Positions 10,410 to 22,210 of a stretch of 64,000 nucleotides of DNA are shown piece by piece. Under the pieces are notes generated by a model. That model was not told where the DNA came from. It saw only the letters and a program-made list of their open reading frames with translations, and searched no databases. The stretch lies in the NCBI GenBank assembly GCA_963971405.1, contig OZ020484.1, forward strand, positions 40,446,770-40,510,769. Reading direction: 5' to 3'. Both the position numbers and the translations under genes were made by a program. Numbering within the stretch: the first letter of the stretch is position 1; each line of letters opens with the position of its first letter. Origin of the DNA: Psococerastis gibbosa (taxonomy: Eukaryota; Arthropoda; Insecta; Psocodea; Psocidae).

Positions 10410-13400
10410 ATGAAGAAAAGACGGCTGGTTCCCCGGGGGAGCCCCTTACAAATAGCTACGTCGCTGCTGCTCATTCTGTGTACGCGAGGAGCGGACTTGC
10501 CAGGCCACTGTCCCCCACCGGAGGATAGTCCAAACTGCTCATGCTACAGTTTCACCGAAGGATTATTTTTCGAATGTCGAGGTGCGCCCCCCACCATTCG
10601 GTCATCAATTAACTCTCTCAGTATCTATGAATTGGATAAAGGGAATAAAATCCTGACAGCATCCATATTGCCGCAAAAATCCGTTCTGCGGCAACTTCAG
10701 ATTTCCCACTCAAATCTCCAAGAAATTCACGAATTTGCGTTCGACAATGTAAAGGAGAATTTGGAGTCACTAGTGTTGGATTCAGGAAAATTGAAGCGAG
10801 TACCGCAGAAGGCGTTTAATGGACTAGTAGCCTTAAGGTCGCTGGACTTGTCAGCTAATGAAATCAGCGATATACCAAGCTACAGTTTCTACGGTCTCAA
10901 ACTATTTAAATTGATTTTGAAGGGGAACCAACTTGAGAGAACTTCAGAGTATGCTTTTGCAGGGTTGGAGAAAACTTTGACTGAACTGGACCTCTGTGAA
11001 AACAAAATGAAAGTATTTCCCATGACGAGCTTGCGGCTATTGGATCATGTCATGTCTGTGCGGCTTGGCTGGAACGAGATCTCTGAAATAAAAGACGATG
11101 GTTATTCTCGGATCAAATCTCTGCGTGTTCTTGACCTTTCTTCAAATAATTTTGAATCAATTCCCTCCAACTGTTTTCGTCCAATGTCGTCGCTCACTAC
11201 ACTTTCTTTATATTCAAACGCCATTGAGACCGTCCACACAGACGCCTTTTTAAACCTCCAAGAATTGGAGTATTTGGACGTAAGTCACAATAAAATCATT
11301 CACCTTGATAACAAGGTTTTCCGGTGTAACAAAAAATTGCGGACAATCGATATTACCAATAATCATATTCACTCCGTAAGTGGTGTATTTGCACATTTGC
11401 CAGAACTTTATGAAGTATTTGCGTCTGAAAATAATGTACTAGAAGTGTCACGGGACTCCTTTACAGATGGAATTTACATTGGTGTCTTAAGACTACATGA
11501 AAACGCCATTAGACGCTTAGACCAAGGGGCTTTCTCAACGATGTTTAATATAACAGAGCTGTACTTAGCAAGAAATTTTATAAAGTCCATACCACACCAC
11601 TTATTTTCATCTAATTCTCTTTTAACGACACTAAGCTTAGATCATAATTTCATAACGCAATTGGAGGTGGGAGTATTTGCAAATTTAAACGTTTTACGAG
11701 AATTACGACTGCATAATAATAAGTTGAAATTTATTCAGAGGGGTGTGTTTGAACCTCTCTCATCACTCACGGAGCTTCATTTGCAGAATAATGAAATCAG
11801 GGTTGTGGAGTCTGGCAGCTTTCATGGCATGCGATCCCTACAACATGTCAGTCTGCAGGGAAACTTAATTTCAATTCTAGGAGATATTTTTTATAGTCTT
11901 ACGCCGTCGCTTGTATCTGTTCAAATTGACTCCAATCGTTTGACTCATATCCAAAATGATTCATTAAAGGAACAAGCTAGTTTACGAATAATGTGGCTAG
12001 GACACAATTTGCTCACACAATTGGACCAATCTATTTTCACTGACTTACATTTGATCCAGCGGATTTATTTCACCAATAATTCAATTTCGTCAATTCAAGA
12101 CCGGGCCTTTGCTCCAATGCAGGCTCTCGTATTTTTGGATTTGAGTTACAATCTTCTGAAAGTAGTCAACAAGCACACGTTTACAGAACTTCATCAACTT
12201 GAAGAACTCAACTTGTCAAAAAATCATATTAAAAGTATCGTTCCATTTGCTTTCAAAAGCCTAAATAAGTTAAGAGTTCTGGATTTATCGGGAAATGAAT
12301 TGGCAACATTACATGAAAATATGTTCCAGGCAGGACTTCCAATAAGGCAGCTGAATTTAAGAAACTCAGGTATTACTCAAATACACAAAAACACTTTTAA
12401 AGAACTGAATAATCTGAATGAGCTGAATTTAGACAATAATTTTTTATCTCAAGACTCTTTAAAAAGTCTCGATATCCCAGGACTCCGAATTCTTCGCGCT
12501 GGGGGAAATTATTTTAACTTGAATGGAACATCCATCAATAAACTTCAGTCTTTACACACTCTTAATCTCGACAACTCATCACTACACCATTTCCCAGATG
12601 CCTTTCTCCGAAGTAACAAGGAGCTAGTATTATTGAGCCTTGCCAAGAATGCTTTGAAATATATCTCCAAAACATCATTTTCAGAGCAGAAGAATGTAAA
12701 CGAACTGAAGATAAATGAAAATCAATTTGAGGTTGTACCTTATGAAGCACTTTCACCTCTACAATCCCTTACAGTTTTAGATATGTCAATGAATCTGATT
12801 TCGTCAGTTGATTTTTCAAAGATCAAAGGAATTTACAATCTTCGTGAACTATTTCTGCAGGATAACAGAATTTCATCATTACTCGGATTCGCATCATCAA
12901 ATTTATCTGAACTGCAAATTGTCTATTTCAATGGTAATCAACTATCAGCACTTCCAGCCAATTTTTTTATGCAATCGTCGCAACTACGAAAGCTTGATAT
13001 GTCATTTAATAAATTTTGGCAAGTCCCTGTTGTAGGGGAAGGCACATTAATCGAGCTCTATTGGTTAAATCTAACGGGTAATCCGATGAATAGATTACGC
13101 GATCCCACTTCACCACGACGACTTCGTCATCTAGAAGAACTTCATATTAGCGGAACCAACTTATCAGTTGTCACTTCCCAAGACTTTGAAACATTCCCGC
13201 GATTGCTTCATTTATATATTAACGGAAATAAAATATCGCGGATTTCACCCAGCGCATTCAGTACACTGGCTTTACTTTTAACATTAGACATTAGTGCCAA
13301 TGAACTAGAAATATTACCCCAAGAAAGACTTCAAGGTATGCTTGATTTACGCTCTTTGAATGTATCACAAAATCGGCTCAAGGATCTCGACCCATTTCCG

Positions 13401-13656
13401 GCAGATTTGAAAGAACTGCAGATTTTGGACTTATCTTTCAACCAACTGATCCGAATTGCCAAGAATGTTTTTCGACACCTGTCTCATCTCGCTGAACTTC
13501 ACTTGACGGGTAACTGGATTTCTTCTATTACAAGTGAATCATTTCGACCTTTGAAGCAGCTGCACGTTCTTGACCTAAGTCGGAATTATTTAGAAAACTT
13601 ACCACTCAGTGCTTTTCAACCATTAGAGACACAAATTCGAAGCTTACGAACAGAAG
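10410..13656 (+). CDS. atk: Artichoke-like LRR transmembrane protein, exon with signal peptide and LRRs
   Basis: First coding exon, residues 1-1082 of a predicted 1327. ATG 10410 gives a basic N-terminus and a hydrophobic core (IATSLLLILC, residues 15-24), a clear signal peptide. An N-terminal cap has Cys 34, 43, 45 and 56. About forty LxxLxLxxNxL repeats follow without interruption. Phrases such as QLQISHSNLQEI, RIMWLGHNLLTQL and VPQKAFNGLVAL, in this order, fit my recollection of arthropod Artichoke, an extracellular LRR protein linked to sensory cilia in flies. I could not align it. The exon ends at an AAG|GTGAGT donor, phase 1. Read-through would stop two codons into the intron. The role here is inferred from family: cell-surface or matrix protein binding. 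A paralogous LRR family remains possible. Confidence 0.9.
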
Positions 13657-14496
13657 GTGAGTAATTTCATGCCCATTAAGTTATAAAATATGAATTGGGG
13701 TAAGTGTGAGGAATGCATAAACGAATATTAAATTATTTCATGCCTGACAGCCGCTCAGAGCTAAGCGCTGGTTTCCAGGGATTTCCCTTCTTCGCGAAAA
13801 TGAGATATGTCATTCTAACCCGTGCCAAAGGAACAGTGTTGTCTTTCACCATTTGCAATATCTGTCATATATGCAGCAAAATACGTTCTCTCACTGTAGT
13901 GGTTGGACCAGTTAGGCTAGTTAGCTCTTATATGCCTCGATTAACCCTTTCACCAAAGAAATTAATATGTCTGTTGTATTACAATGGGTGGGCAATAAAA
14001 TGAAATAAAATACTATATCGTATTACAATAGGAAAATTTCCACTTATTTGTCAGCTTATTTATCGACAGTGTATGAGCATAGAGTATACAACACTGTCGA
14101 TAAATAAGATGACTGTATACGATAACAATATCACACAGATAAAAAAAGAAAATGACTTAATTACCATGGACGAGATGAACAATTAATTGCAGGCAATAGA
14201 CATGTTCTGCACACTGTTGAACTTACCTGTATATGCAATTTCACATCGACGTAGCTACAGATATCTGCGGAAGTTTGTGACCAGAACTGGACTGAATGAC
14301 CGCTTGGATTGATGTAATATTGTATATTTAATGTGAATGACATAATAATGTGTGATAAGACTGTTCAATGGGTTTGAAGAAACCTACGTCAGCTTGTAAT
14401 GAACAATAAATAAAAAAAGGCATCTACCTGATTAAATCACTTACAATAAAAGGCGACATTGTTAATGCCACTTGTGATTGTTTATACTACCCGTAG
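13657..14496 (+). other. Intron 1 of the LRR gene
   Basis: Bounded by GTGAGT and CTACCCGTAG. The acceptor has a weak pyrimidine tract, but the phase-1 join to the LRR cap exon (RTEENPITCSC) is convincing. It holds a palindrome at 14050-14112. Confidence 0.75.
14050..14112. repeat. Palindrome with 18-bp perfect stem
   Basis: CTTATTTATCGACAGTGT at 14055-14072 is exactly complementary to 14091-14108, with an 18-nt loop. The stem continues outwards with one mismatch (GTCAG / TGAC). It lies in intron 1, is not followed by a T-run, and is probably a hairpin repeat rather than a regulatory site. Confidence 0.75.
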
Positions 14497-14780
14497 AAAA
14501 TCCAATCACGTGCAGCTGCGACCAACAGGAGCTGTGGGAGTGGCTGCAGGACCATCAACGGCTGTCAACGGGTCCGCTACGTTGCGAGCACCCACCAGAA
14601 CTTCGGGGCAGGCTCTTCCTAGAGCTCGAGCCCCTCGCTCTCTGTTCCACACCTCTGGTCCTCAAGCTGGCCATACAGGACATCCAGCCGTTCTCTATTG
14701 TCGTGTCGTGGCAGAGCAGAAACCATTCCGGACTCCATGGCTATCAAGTGTCATACACCAATGTGGATCGGTTTGAACCG
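14497..14780 (+). CDS. atk: LRR gene exon: C-terminal LRR cap and first half of FN3 domain
   Basis: Residues 1083-1177. The joined codon gives E-N-P-I-T-C-S-C, the start of a typical LRRCT cap with Cys 1088, 1090, 1112 and 1132 and the WEWL motif. After the cap, LKLAIQDIQPFSIVVSWQ and GLHGYQVSYT match the first beta strands of a fibronectin type III domain. Acceptor CCCGTAG at 14490-14496; donor CCG|GTAAGT, phase 0. It is markedly more GC-rich than the LRR exon. Frame-shifted ORFs over the same bases are shadows. Confidence 0.88.
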
Positions 14781-15175
14781 GTAAGTACTGTATCGTACGA
14801 TATATAGATAGCAGTGTGACATTTGAACATAAAATTTGACACCATGGAATAAGAAAGAAGAAATAGCCAAATAATTCCGTTATTGCACCTAACTACAGTT
14901 TTTTTTTTTCAAATTTTGAAGCTGTATTTAGGGCCATTTGTACCATAGAATCACTGTTATCACTTGTATGCTTAATATTGAAACTATTTTATGTACTAAT
15001 GTCACAGATATGTTATGAAAACATGATAGGGTAAATATTACACAAACACAGTAGGCTTATATAAGTTGTGATAGCTAAACCCATACAGAATGGTATCATT
15101 TAGATTAGAAGAATTCTAATGAATTTGGCTCCTCTCACAAGCATCTTAATTGGCTAGTAGGCTACTTAACAAACG

Positions 15176-15355
15176 GACTAGATGGCATGGTGGTAGAGGG
15201 ATTGTACTTGTACAAGTCTTACACGCCACGCGATCGGAGGCGTGTCGAAGGCCACGGGCACTAATCTGCAGAGGCGACTGAAGAGGTAAAGTGGATACGT
15301 TCATTTAATATTGTTTGTATGCGATTAACCTTAAAAAAAAAAAAAAAAAAAAAAA
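15176..15355 (+). repeat. SINE family 2, copy 2, with poly-A tail
   Basis: Reads GATGGCATGGTGGTAGAGGG, ACGCCACGCGATCGGAGGCG, a CAGAGGCGACTGAAGAGG block, then TTGTTTGTATGCGATTAACC and a poly-A run at 15333-15355. This gives the element's orientation and confirms that it is retroposed. It lies in the gene's second intron, sense orientation. Confidence 0.8.
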
Positions 15356-16840
15356 TTGGATTATTGGACAAATGCATTGGAGATGCAACTCCAGCAATCT
15401 GAAAAAGGAAAACTGGTAAAATTGTACGACATTTTAATAATTTTAGATTTAACCACTGTCCTTTATTTATCTCCTTTTAATAGACTATGTAATATACCAT
15501 CAGCATGATATAATCAATGAATTTAACAGTGAATATCCGAATGTGCAATGCACCTTCTTGTAAACTGAATGTTTACAACATTGCGCTATTGCCGAAATCG
15601 TTGATAATTGTTTCCGGTTTTCATACTCCGTATCGCAATCAAAAAAATGGTTTAAATTACCCTCGGATAAATTTCCAGGCCATTTGCCGTTATGTGATTT
15701 GGTCATTATGTAATTTTATTGTATTCCACATTCGAGAATAATTCATGGATGTGCGTAAATAGCACTAAAATCTCTGGTGATCGTAGTGTATAAGTCATTT
15801 GGTTCATTTATATAAAGGAGCCTAAAAGGCCTACCAGCACATTTCAATATGCAGTATGTGACGAGCAAAACAATCAATCCCCTTCTCCCATGGGATCAAC
15901 ACGAGTGCGGATTTTATGCACCCAATGCACAATAAACATTTTATTCAGAATTAGCACTACAATCCCGTATTAATGCCTCCTGTGGTGGGACTTGGGCCAT
16001 TTCTATTTACAGAGTCACGTATTAATTATTTAGATAATGCTAATGCTAACGCTTTCTGATTTGTACTTCCTACTGCTACTGGATCCGAGTGTTCGATTCC
16101 GCCATTAGTTGAAAACTCTAAGGTTTATTTAATTATTCAAAATGCTTGAGAACAGGATGTTACAGCTTAGAATAATTGATTGCCTACATTACCTCCAACA
16201 AGTCAGACCAATTATTCTCTCCCCTCCATTAGCTTGCTTTTTTGAGAGCATAGCCTATAATTTATCTGTATTAAGCTGGATATTTAAGGAATTGTTTTGC
16301 TTTAACTTCTCAAATTGCTTAATTTCGGCATAATTTGCTATACGTTTTGAGCATTTCCAGGGAACGCTGATAATAATAATTTTTCCAAATTACGCAGAAT
16401 TATCGTTAAAATTTATTCCTGTTTTTTAATTTTCGCCAGCAGTTGCACTCAAAGTTATAGAAACTTTTGCTCTGAATTGGGAATTATTGGTTTTCGTAAT
16501 TGAACGGGACATATATATAACATAGGGGTGCCGCCCAGATTTCTTTACCAAGCCATTGCTAAGGATGATAACTTAACGCCTAAGGAGCCCCAAACATCAC
16601 CATTATGTATAAAATCAAATTGCGCAGGAAATATCGACCGTAGAGCTATCATTATCATTATCTGTATAAAAGTAAATATTTACTATTATGTACAATACTG
16701 ATAACCCGGGTCCCGATTCAGAGTAAAAGTTTCTATATAACTAGTGTCGGCAGTAACTGATCACCACCTATTATAGCCTGCCTTGGGGGGAGGGGGTGAC
16801 TTCGGACATGTCAGCCAAACTGCTGACAGAAAGCACTTAC
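15356..16840 (+). other. Intronic sequence without recognised features
   Basis: Short ORFs at 15500-15741 overlap on opposite strands and at 16142-16333 have no domain. Nothing else is supported. Confidence 0.45.
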
Positions 16841-16859
16841 GTTAAGTTGACTTGCTAAA

Positions 16860-17045
16860 AATTTGGTACACATGGTCATTGGGGACATAGTGGAAGAAAC
16901 CAGTAGGAGAGGGTGGCTGAAGAAGGAATTCATGGATCAACTGAAGGCGCAAGAGCTTGAAGAGCTGAAGTGGAAGGCACAATACCGAGAGAGCTGGAGG
17001 ATGATTAGGAAGAGTTGCTTCCAACCAGTCGTTGAGATGTGACCC
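16860..17045 (+). pseudogene. Diverged RTE-type LINE 3' fragment
   Basis: The sequence encoding GRPKKEFMDQ-like residues (AAGAAGGAATTCATGGATCA at about 16920-16939) and a CWR-like end matches, with many changes, the C-terminal tail of the better-preserved copy at 18470-18614. It ends near a GATGAAGAAG tail at 17047-17056. It is older than the copies at 17875 and 40880. Confidence 0.6.
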
Positions 17046-17056
17046 CAGATGAAGAA

Positions 17057-17868
17057 GGTATTTTAGCGTCTCTGGTGAGGGTAAGGGAACTTCAACATCT
17101 GGCCCTTGAATGCACCTCAGGGTTGAGACATTGTTGTATGGTAGAATAGCAAAGGGTGACTTCACCAATATTGGCTAGGACAACGACACATGAGGAATTG
17201 GCTCAGCTCTACATTTGACGGCGTCAAATGGCCTACCAAACCAAGACGGGCGTTGGCTGAAGAAGAATAAGAAAAAGCTACTTCATGCTAGGGCTTTAGC
17301 TTGAGCGAAGCGGGGTAGAGGATCGCACCATAATAAAATTATATGCCAAGGCCAGAGTCAACTATCCTATCAAGCCCAACGCTCTCCCCGTGGTGTAGCT
17401 CTTCGAAGGAGCAGTAGCAGGCAATCCCTTAATAACTACTATTGCTTTGGGAGATGTAATGTGAAGTAACTTTCAAATTAACATCTTAATCCCCTTGAGA
17501 GTAACAAGTAAGGAAGTGTGAAATTAATGTTTATAGAGGAGGAATTGGTTCGCAGCAAGCAGGTTTAATCTGCTGTGGCAGAAACTCTCCAGGACAAGTG
17601 CCGACTTTAAGCACAAGGGTCAGTGAAATTGAAATTGCTTCGGAAATTGAGTTTACCCACTAAGTAAGTTATAAAACTGCGCAAGGGTTGCAGGAACACT
17701 GTCTCACTTATTTTGGACTGGTATTAATTAATTTGAGCTTGCTGGCTGTGAGTTACTGCTGACCTTTATGCGTTGGTTGATCAGGCGAGCGAAGCGTCTC
17801 TGTTTTAAGTTTTGCTTTTCCCCGTGTTGATGTGTGTCTTCGCCAGCAGGTTTCGTTTTTCAACGTGT
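17057..17868 (+). other. Intronic sequence, no gene recognised
   Basis: No domain-bearing ORF. The last bases (17840-17868) probably belong to the TIR element that the next LINE interrupted, because AACGTGTAAATCC continues into the matching sequence at 18636. Confidence 0.4.
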
Positions 17869-17874
17869 AAATCC

Positions 17875-18632
17875 ACTGACGACGAAGAGGAACTACAGCG
17901 TGCCTTAGAAACAATGCAGGACATATTGACAAGAGGATATAATATGACCATAAATAAAAGCAAAACCAAAGTCATGGTTGTGAAGAATATGAATGACATT
18001 AGCCAAGCATATGCATCCCTTGACAGAGTAGTTCTCAGCAGTGTCAAGCAATTTAAGTACCTGGGCAGCACAATAACAGAAGACAATAGCTCAGCGATTG
18101 TAATAAACAGCCGTATCCAACAAGCCAAGGTGGCATTCAATAAAAAATCCAAGATTCTGGAATCCTATAACATAAAACTAACCATCAGGAAGCAATTTCT
18201 AAAAACATGTGTGTGGAGTGTTTTATTGTACAGCTGTGAAACCTGGACTATAGCAGATAAGGAACTAAAGAAACTCGAAGATTTCGGAATGTGGTGTTAC
18301 AGAAGGATGCTACGGATCATGTGACAAATGAAAGAGTGCCAGACGCTATCGGGGAAGAAAGACAGTTGGTAGCCCAGATACGAATCAGGAGAGCGAAATG
18401 GATGGGGCATTTGCTAAGGCACGAAAATCTGGTGCACACTATTATCGAGGGCACAGTAGAGGGAAATAACCGAAGAGGACGGCCGAAGAAGGAATTCATG
18501 GATCAAGTAAAAGAAGACGCAGGAGCAATATCATATCAAGAACTGAAGAGGAAGATCGAGGACCGAGTAAACTGGAGGACGATATGCAGGGAGTTGCTGC
18601 CAACCAATCGCTAAGATTGTAACCTTAAGAAG
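17875..18632 (+). mobile_element. 5'-truncated RTE-type LINE, reverse transcriptase C-terminus
   Basis: Frames at 17875-18321 and 18291-18614 encode the end of an RT ORF. Recognisable are NKSKTKVMVVK, FKYLGSTITEDN, VLLYSCETWTI, MLRIM and then RAKWMGHLLRHEN and RRGRPKKEFMDQVKED, all typical of RTE-like endonuclease-reverse transcriptases. One frame change near 18300 splits the ORF. The tail is (AAG)n. Direct repeats AAATCC at 17869-17874 and 18633-18638 flank it, the expected target-site duplication, and the site lies in a TCTG-family TIR element. Intron 2, sense strand. Confidence 0.85.
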
Positions 18633-18713
18633 AAATCCGTTGGAATCTCGAAATCGATCATTTCGACCATCACAAAGCTTTCCTTGTGTATATCGTATAA
18701 ATAGGAAAGCAAA
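18633..18713 (-). mobile_element. Fragment of the TCTG-repeat TIR element
   Basis: GTTGGAATCTCGAAATCG, ACCATCACAAAGCTTTCCTT and ATAAATAGGAAAGCA match the terminal 80 bp of the inverted copy at 47900-47977. It is the right-hand remnant of the element that the RTE LINE landed in. Confidence 0.7.
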
Positions 18714-18724
18714 AACGCCATGAC

Positions 18725-18898
18725 ACGACAACGACAGCGGTTGAGCCTGAGGACTGGTAGAGAATCCTATCTCTTACTCTATTTGTGATGCTCTGGTTTG
18801 CAACATGCCCGGCAACCACGTTTTATCCCTACCTGTGAAGTTAGGGAACCCATTAAGGTTGAGTGGTCCCAGGCTTTCCCTTTAAATAAATAAATAAT
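18725..18898 (+). repeat. SINE-like repeat with (AAAT)n tail
   Basis: CAGCGGTTGAGCCTGAGGAC and GGTTTGCAACATGCCCGGCA lead to GGTTGAGTGGTCCCAGGC and a TTTAAATAAATAAATAATTA tail. The form (about 150 bp body, simple-repeat tail) fits a SINE, but no second full copy is in this window. Confidence 0.45.
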
Positions 18899-18997
18899 TA
18901 AATAAATAAATAAGGACTTTCTGTTGTTTCCATTACTAAGCCAACCTTTGTGTTGAGTCTCAAATAACGACCATCCGTTTCATAGTTTGGTTACCAA

Positions 18998-19279
18998 CAG
19001 GGGCGGATTGGCTTTGTGCGGATATAGGCACTTCCCGTGTCGCGAAAATTAATAATTATTGTATGTATGGGGGGAGGGGGGGGGGCGCTCAGTAATAAAA
19101 CCACTATTTTTTTAAATTTTATAACCAAAATAACCCACTTTCTCATCCTTCATTATTATGTAATTATGTAAATAATTATTTTAATTTTTTTTACATAACA
19201 TGCACAAAAAATATATTTAATGTACACGCGCGCGGATATAAGCATTCGCCTTGGTTCCCTATTGGTGAATCTGCCACTG
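18998..19279. mobile_element. hAT-like non-autonomous element (MITE)
   Basis: Starts CAGGGGCGGATTGGC and ends with the complement of CAGTGGCAGATTCAC, terminal repeats of the CAGNGGCGGATC type known from hAT transposons. The flanks GTTACCAA (18990-18997) and GTTATCTA (19280-19287) agree at 6 of 8 bases, consistent with a decayed 8-bp duplication. It has an internal G-run (about 19070-19083) and no ORF. Confidence 0.75.
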
Positions 19280-20205
19280 GTTATCTACCTACAGGGCTAC
19301 TACTCCTTGCCTCTACGTTAATATATGTACATACTATAATACTAGAATGTAGTAGGCTACCGAATCATTGGAAACCGATGTTGAGAAGCTAGACAGATCT
19401 TAACTAAGGACCCTTTCCAACGCTTTCCAATAATGGTGAGTTTTGGAAAGTTCGGTTGCTGCTGTTTCCACAACTCTCGCTTTCCTAATAGGCCCAGTTG
19501 CCGCACGTATTCGCAAATCTTCCTCACAAAGCAAACGGACAAGCATCCAAATTGTCAAAGTCGCTGAAAACTTTACGAAACTTGTTCCATTTTCTCTGAT
19601 AAATTACTTTCGGAGAAAGTGAAAAATTGGCCCAAGGAGAAAGAAAACGGGTTTAATCACTTCACACCTTATAGCCCATCTTTATCGCAGCTTGGATGCG
19701 TTTAAAAACTTTTATACTTCTTATTTTCACTTCAGCTCTTAACGGGACTTTACTTTAAAAATCTTGCTGATCTTATTAAATTTTAATCTCATGCTATTCA
19801 TCAGCACTTTTTTTCTTTCCTCGTAGCTGATACTTTATTAGGTACTGAAACTTTGACTGCCTGTACTTCCTTCAACGTACGGTTAACTGTGTTCATTCTC
19901 CTTGTGAGAATAAAGTTGAACTTTATACTGGTTGCCCCAGATTCGGTGGATATGGTGGCTATTTTATGACGCCACAATTTTTTCTACTGGTATCAACGAA
20001 AACATTGGCAATTACAGCTTAGCAACCTGCCTATATATGGATAAAAGGAACTGTAATTAATAATGGATAGAAAACGTAGGTTACTGTTCATTTATGTACC
20101 TAGGTATAGAATAGCGTAATCTACAAAATATTTCTTTGGATTTAATATCTTGACGTATATTTGAACAAAATCTAAGAGGTTTATGGTATAATAGCCTAAC
20201 TAGTA
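19280..20205 (+). other. Intronic sequence, no gene recognised
   Basis: A short minus-strand ORF at 19357-19542 has no domain. Nothing supported. Confidence 0.45.
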
Positions 20206-20367
20206 CAAGGGCGGATCCCGTGAAAAATTTAGGGGGGGGGGTCACAAGATAATTTTTGATGTTGAAAAGTTGAGTTTTATTCATTTTTTTGTTATCTCGT
20301 GAATTTACTCATTTAGGGGGGGGGGGGGGTTCATGACCACCCTGACCCCCCTGTCGATCCGCCATTG
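20206..20367. mobile_element. hAT-like MITE with internal G-runs
   Basis: CAAGGGCGGATCCCG at the left and the complement of CAATGGCGGATCGAC at the right give the hAT-type terminal repeat. Two G-runs, near 20232 and 20319, lie inside. No clear target-site duplication could be read. Confidence 0.65.
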
Positions 20368-21640
20368 AGCTACGGTAGTAGAGAATGGGTGGTCGAGGAT
20401 CGAAATTTGACATTCGTAAAGGAAAACACTTCGGTCGTACCTTGGTGCACCCAATAGTAATGTGTCTATACCTTCATTGGCAGGAAAAAAACTAGCCTTC
20501 CGGGCATGTTTCTGTCATCAAAATCCCAAAAGGAGCAGTGGTTAAGAGATAGGATTTTCTATCAGTCTTCAGGCCTATACTCTCAATGGGTTGCCGTACC
20601 ATGGCGTTTTTTTTTAAAGACTTGCATCAATATACCTAGCGGATTTATGGGTCCATGCCCTGCATCAAGTAGCCTACCCTTGTTATGTTCTAGTTGACCA
20701 TGTAGAAGGCTGTACACATTAATAAGACCTATGATTAATACAAATACAATATAATACATTATACATAGACTTACCCTCTCTGGCATCTCAATAGTCTGAA
20801 GTCATCTGGGGATTGCCTGGAAATTTCCCTCTAAGTTGCTGTTGCAAGCCTTGTATCACTTTAGGGAGTCTACCCATCAGTAGTCTAAAATACATACGTA
20901 ACTAACGCTCTGATTAGCTAATAATGACGCACAATTGATGACAAACAGGCCATAGGTACACTGGTTCACACGTGTATTACCTTTAGAACTAGCTGTCCAG
21001 ACTGAATCATTATTATGCAATTTTTTTTTTTTTTTATTAAAATGAAATACCACGAAGTCACGAGTAATCTAATTATTTACCATTGAGGACAATTGTTAGC
21101 AAGCACAATACCCCCAAAGCATGTGGCAAGAGTCGATCTCAAACTAACAACCTTTGGGGCGAAAGTCCGTATCTTATTAGAAGACACGTATGAGTTCTTA
21201 TAAGCTGGGGGGTTCAGTTCATTATATTTTGTAAATGTAGAGCAATGTCGCTGTCTGTCCATCTCCAGTGCCATTTCTCATCGTCTCAGTTCGAAGTGCA
21301 GTTTGAATATTTATTGCCCTACTTTAGCTTCAAGCTCTGTTACCCTTCATCCTGTCATTCCTTGACTTTATGCCACCTAATGATGTTTCTTGAGTGTGTA
21401 TCTGTGTTGAATATAGAATTTAAGAGCAAACTCGATAAAATTGAGAAAAAATATATTCATAGACGACATTTGTACAATATAATAACCTGGGTGAAATTTC
21501 ACCGAATTTATGGACCTAGTGTGGATACTATGAACTTCGAAAGTGAATAAAAGAGTTTATAAAGAAATTTGGATACGGGAAGTATATATTTTTCGCGGAA
21601 AGTTAGGTAGGTAGGCCCTACGTTACGATTTTTTCGTTTA
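20368..21640 (+). other. Intronic sequence, no gene recognised
   Basis: Short unsupported ORFs and a T-run near 21020. No repeat partner identified in the window. Confidence 0.45.
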
Positions 21641-22060
21641 AAAAAAATGTTTTTTGGGGTATAGAAACAAATTCTGTCATTTCCCACCTACATTTCGGGG
21701 TGGAACATTGCCAAAAATGCAAGAGAAGTGAAAAAAATCAAGTCCTCCCATGGTTTTTGTCTCTTCTGAAAATTCGCCATTTTGGAGTTAAGCAGTTTGC
21801 TAATTAGAGTCTCGAAAAGTGACATAGCTTCTCCAACAATCATCAAATTGTCAAGTACAGTAGATGCAAACCTTACAAAATTTGGTAAGTTTTCGAGCAA
21901 CAGCGAGAAAACCTCAAAGAGGCGTGAATTTTTTCAGTTCTTTCGCATGCCCCAAAATTTCTGTGGGAATGACCGAACTCAGCGCCCCAGAAAACATGAA
22001 AAATGGAAAAAAAAAATCGAGGTCAACATAACTTTCCTGAAACACGGTGTTTTCATTTTA
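21640..22060. repeat. Diverged interspersed repeat
   Basis: GAATGACCGAACTCAGCGCC and the A-rich block that follows (about 21969-22024) resemble AATGACAGAATCGTATTCAG with its A-rich block at about 42580-42640. Borders are not defined. Confidence 0.4.
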
Positions 22061-22139
22061 AATTTATCGCATTATTGAGCGAATTACATGTTAAGCGCAC
22101 ACACTATGTACTCTATCTACAGCAGTATACTTATACTCT

Positions 22140-22210
22140 AAGTATATATTTCTCTATTTTTAAGATATATAATATATATATATATATATATATTAGATAT
22201 TATAATAATT
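22140..22210. repeat. AT dinucleotide tract
   Basis: Alternating TA run at about 22164-22200 inside a longer AT-only stretch. Confidence 0.8.

Noticed and set aside
12562-13035. ORFs in other frames inside the LRR exon
   Set aside because: Shadows of the long LRR reading frame.
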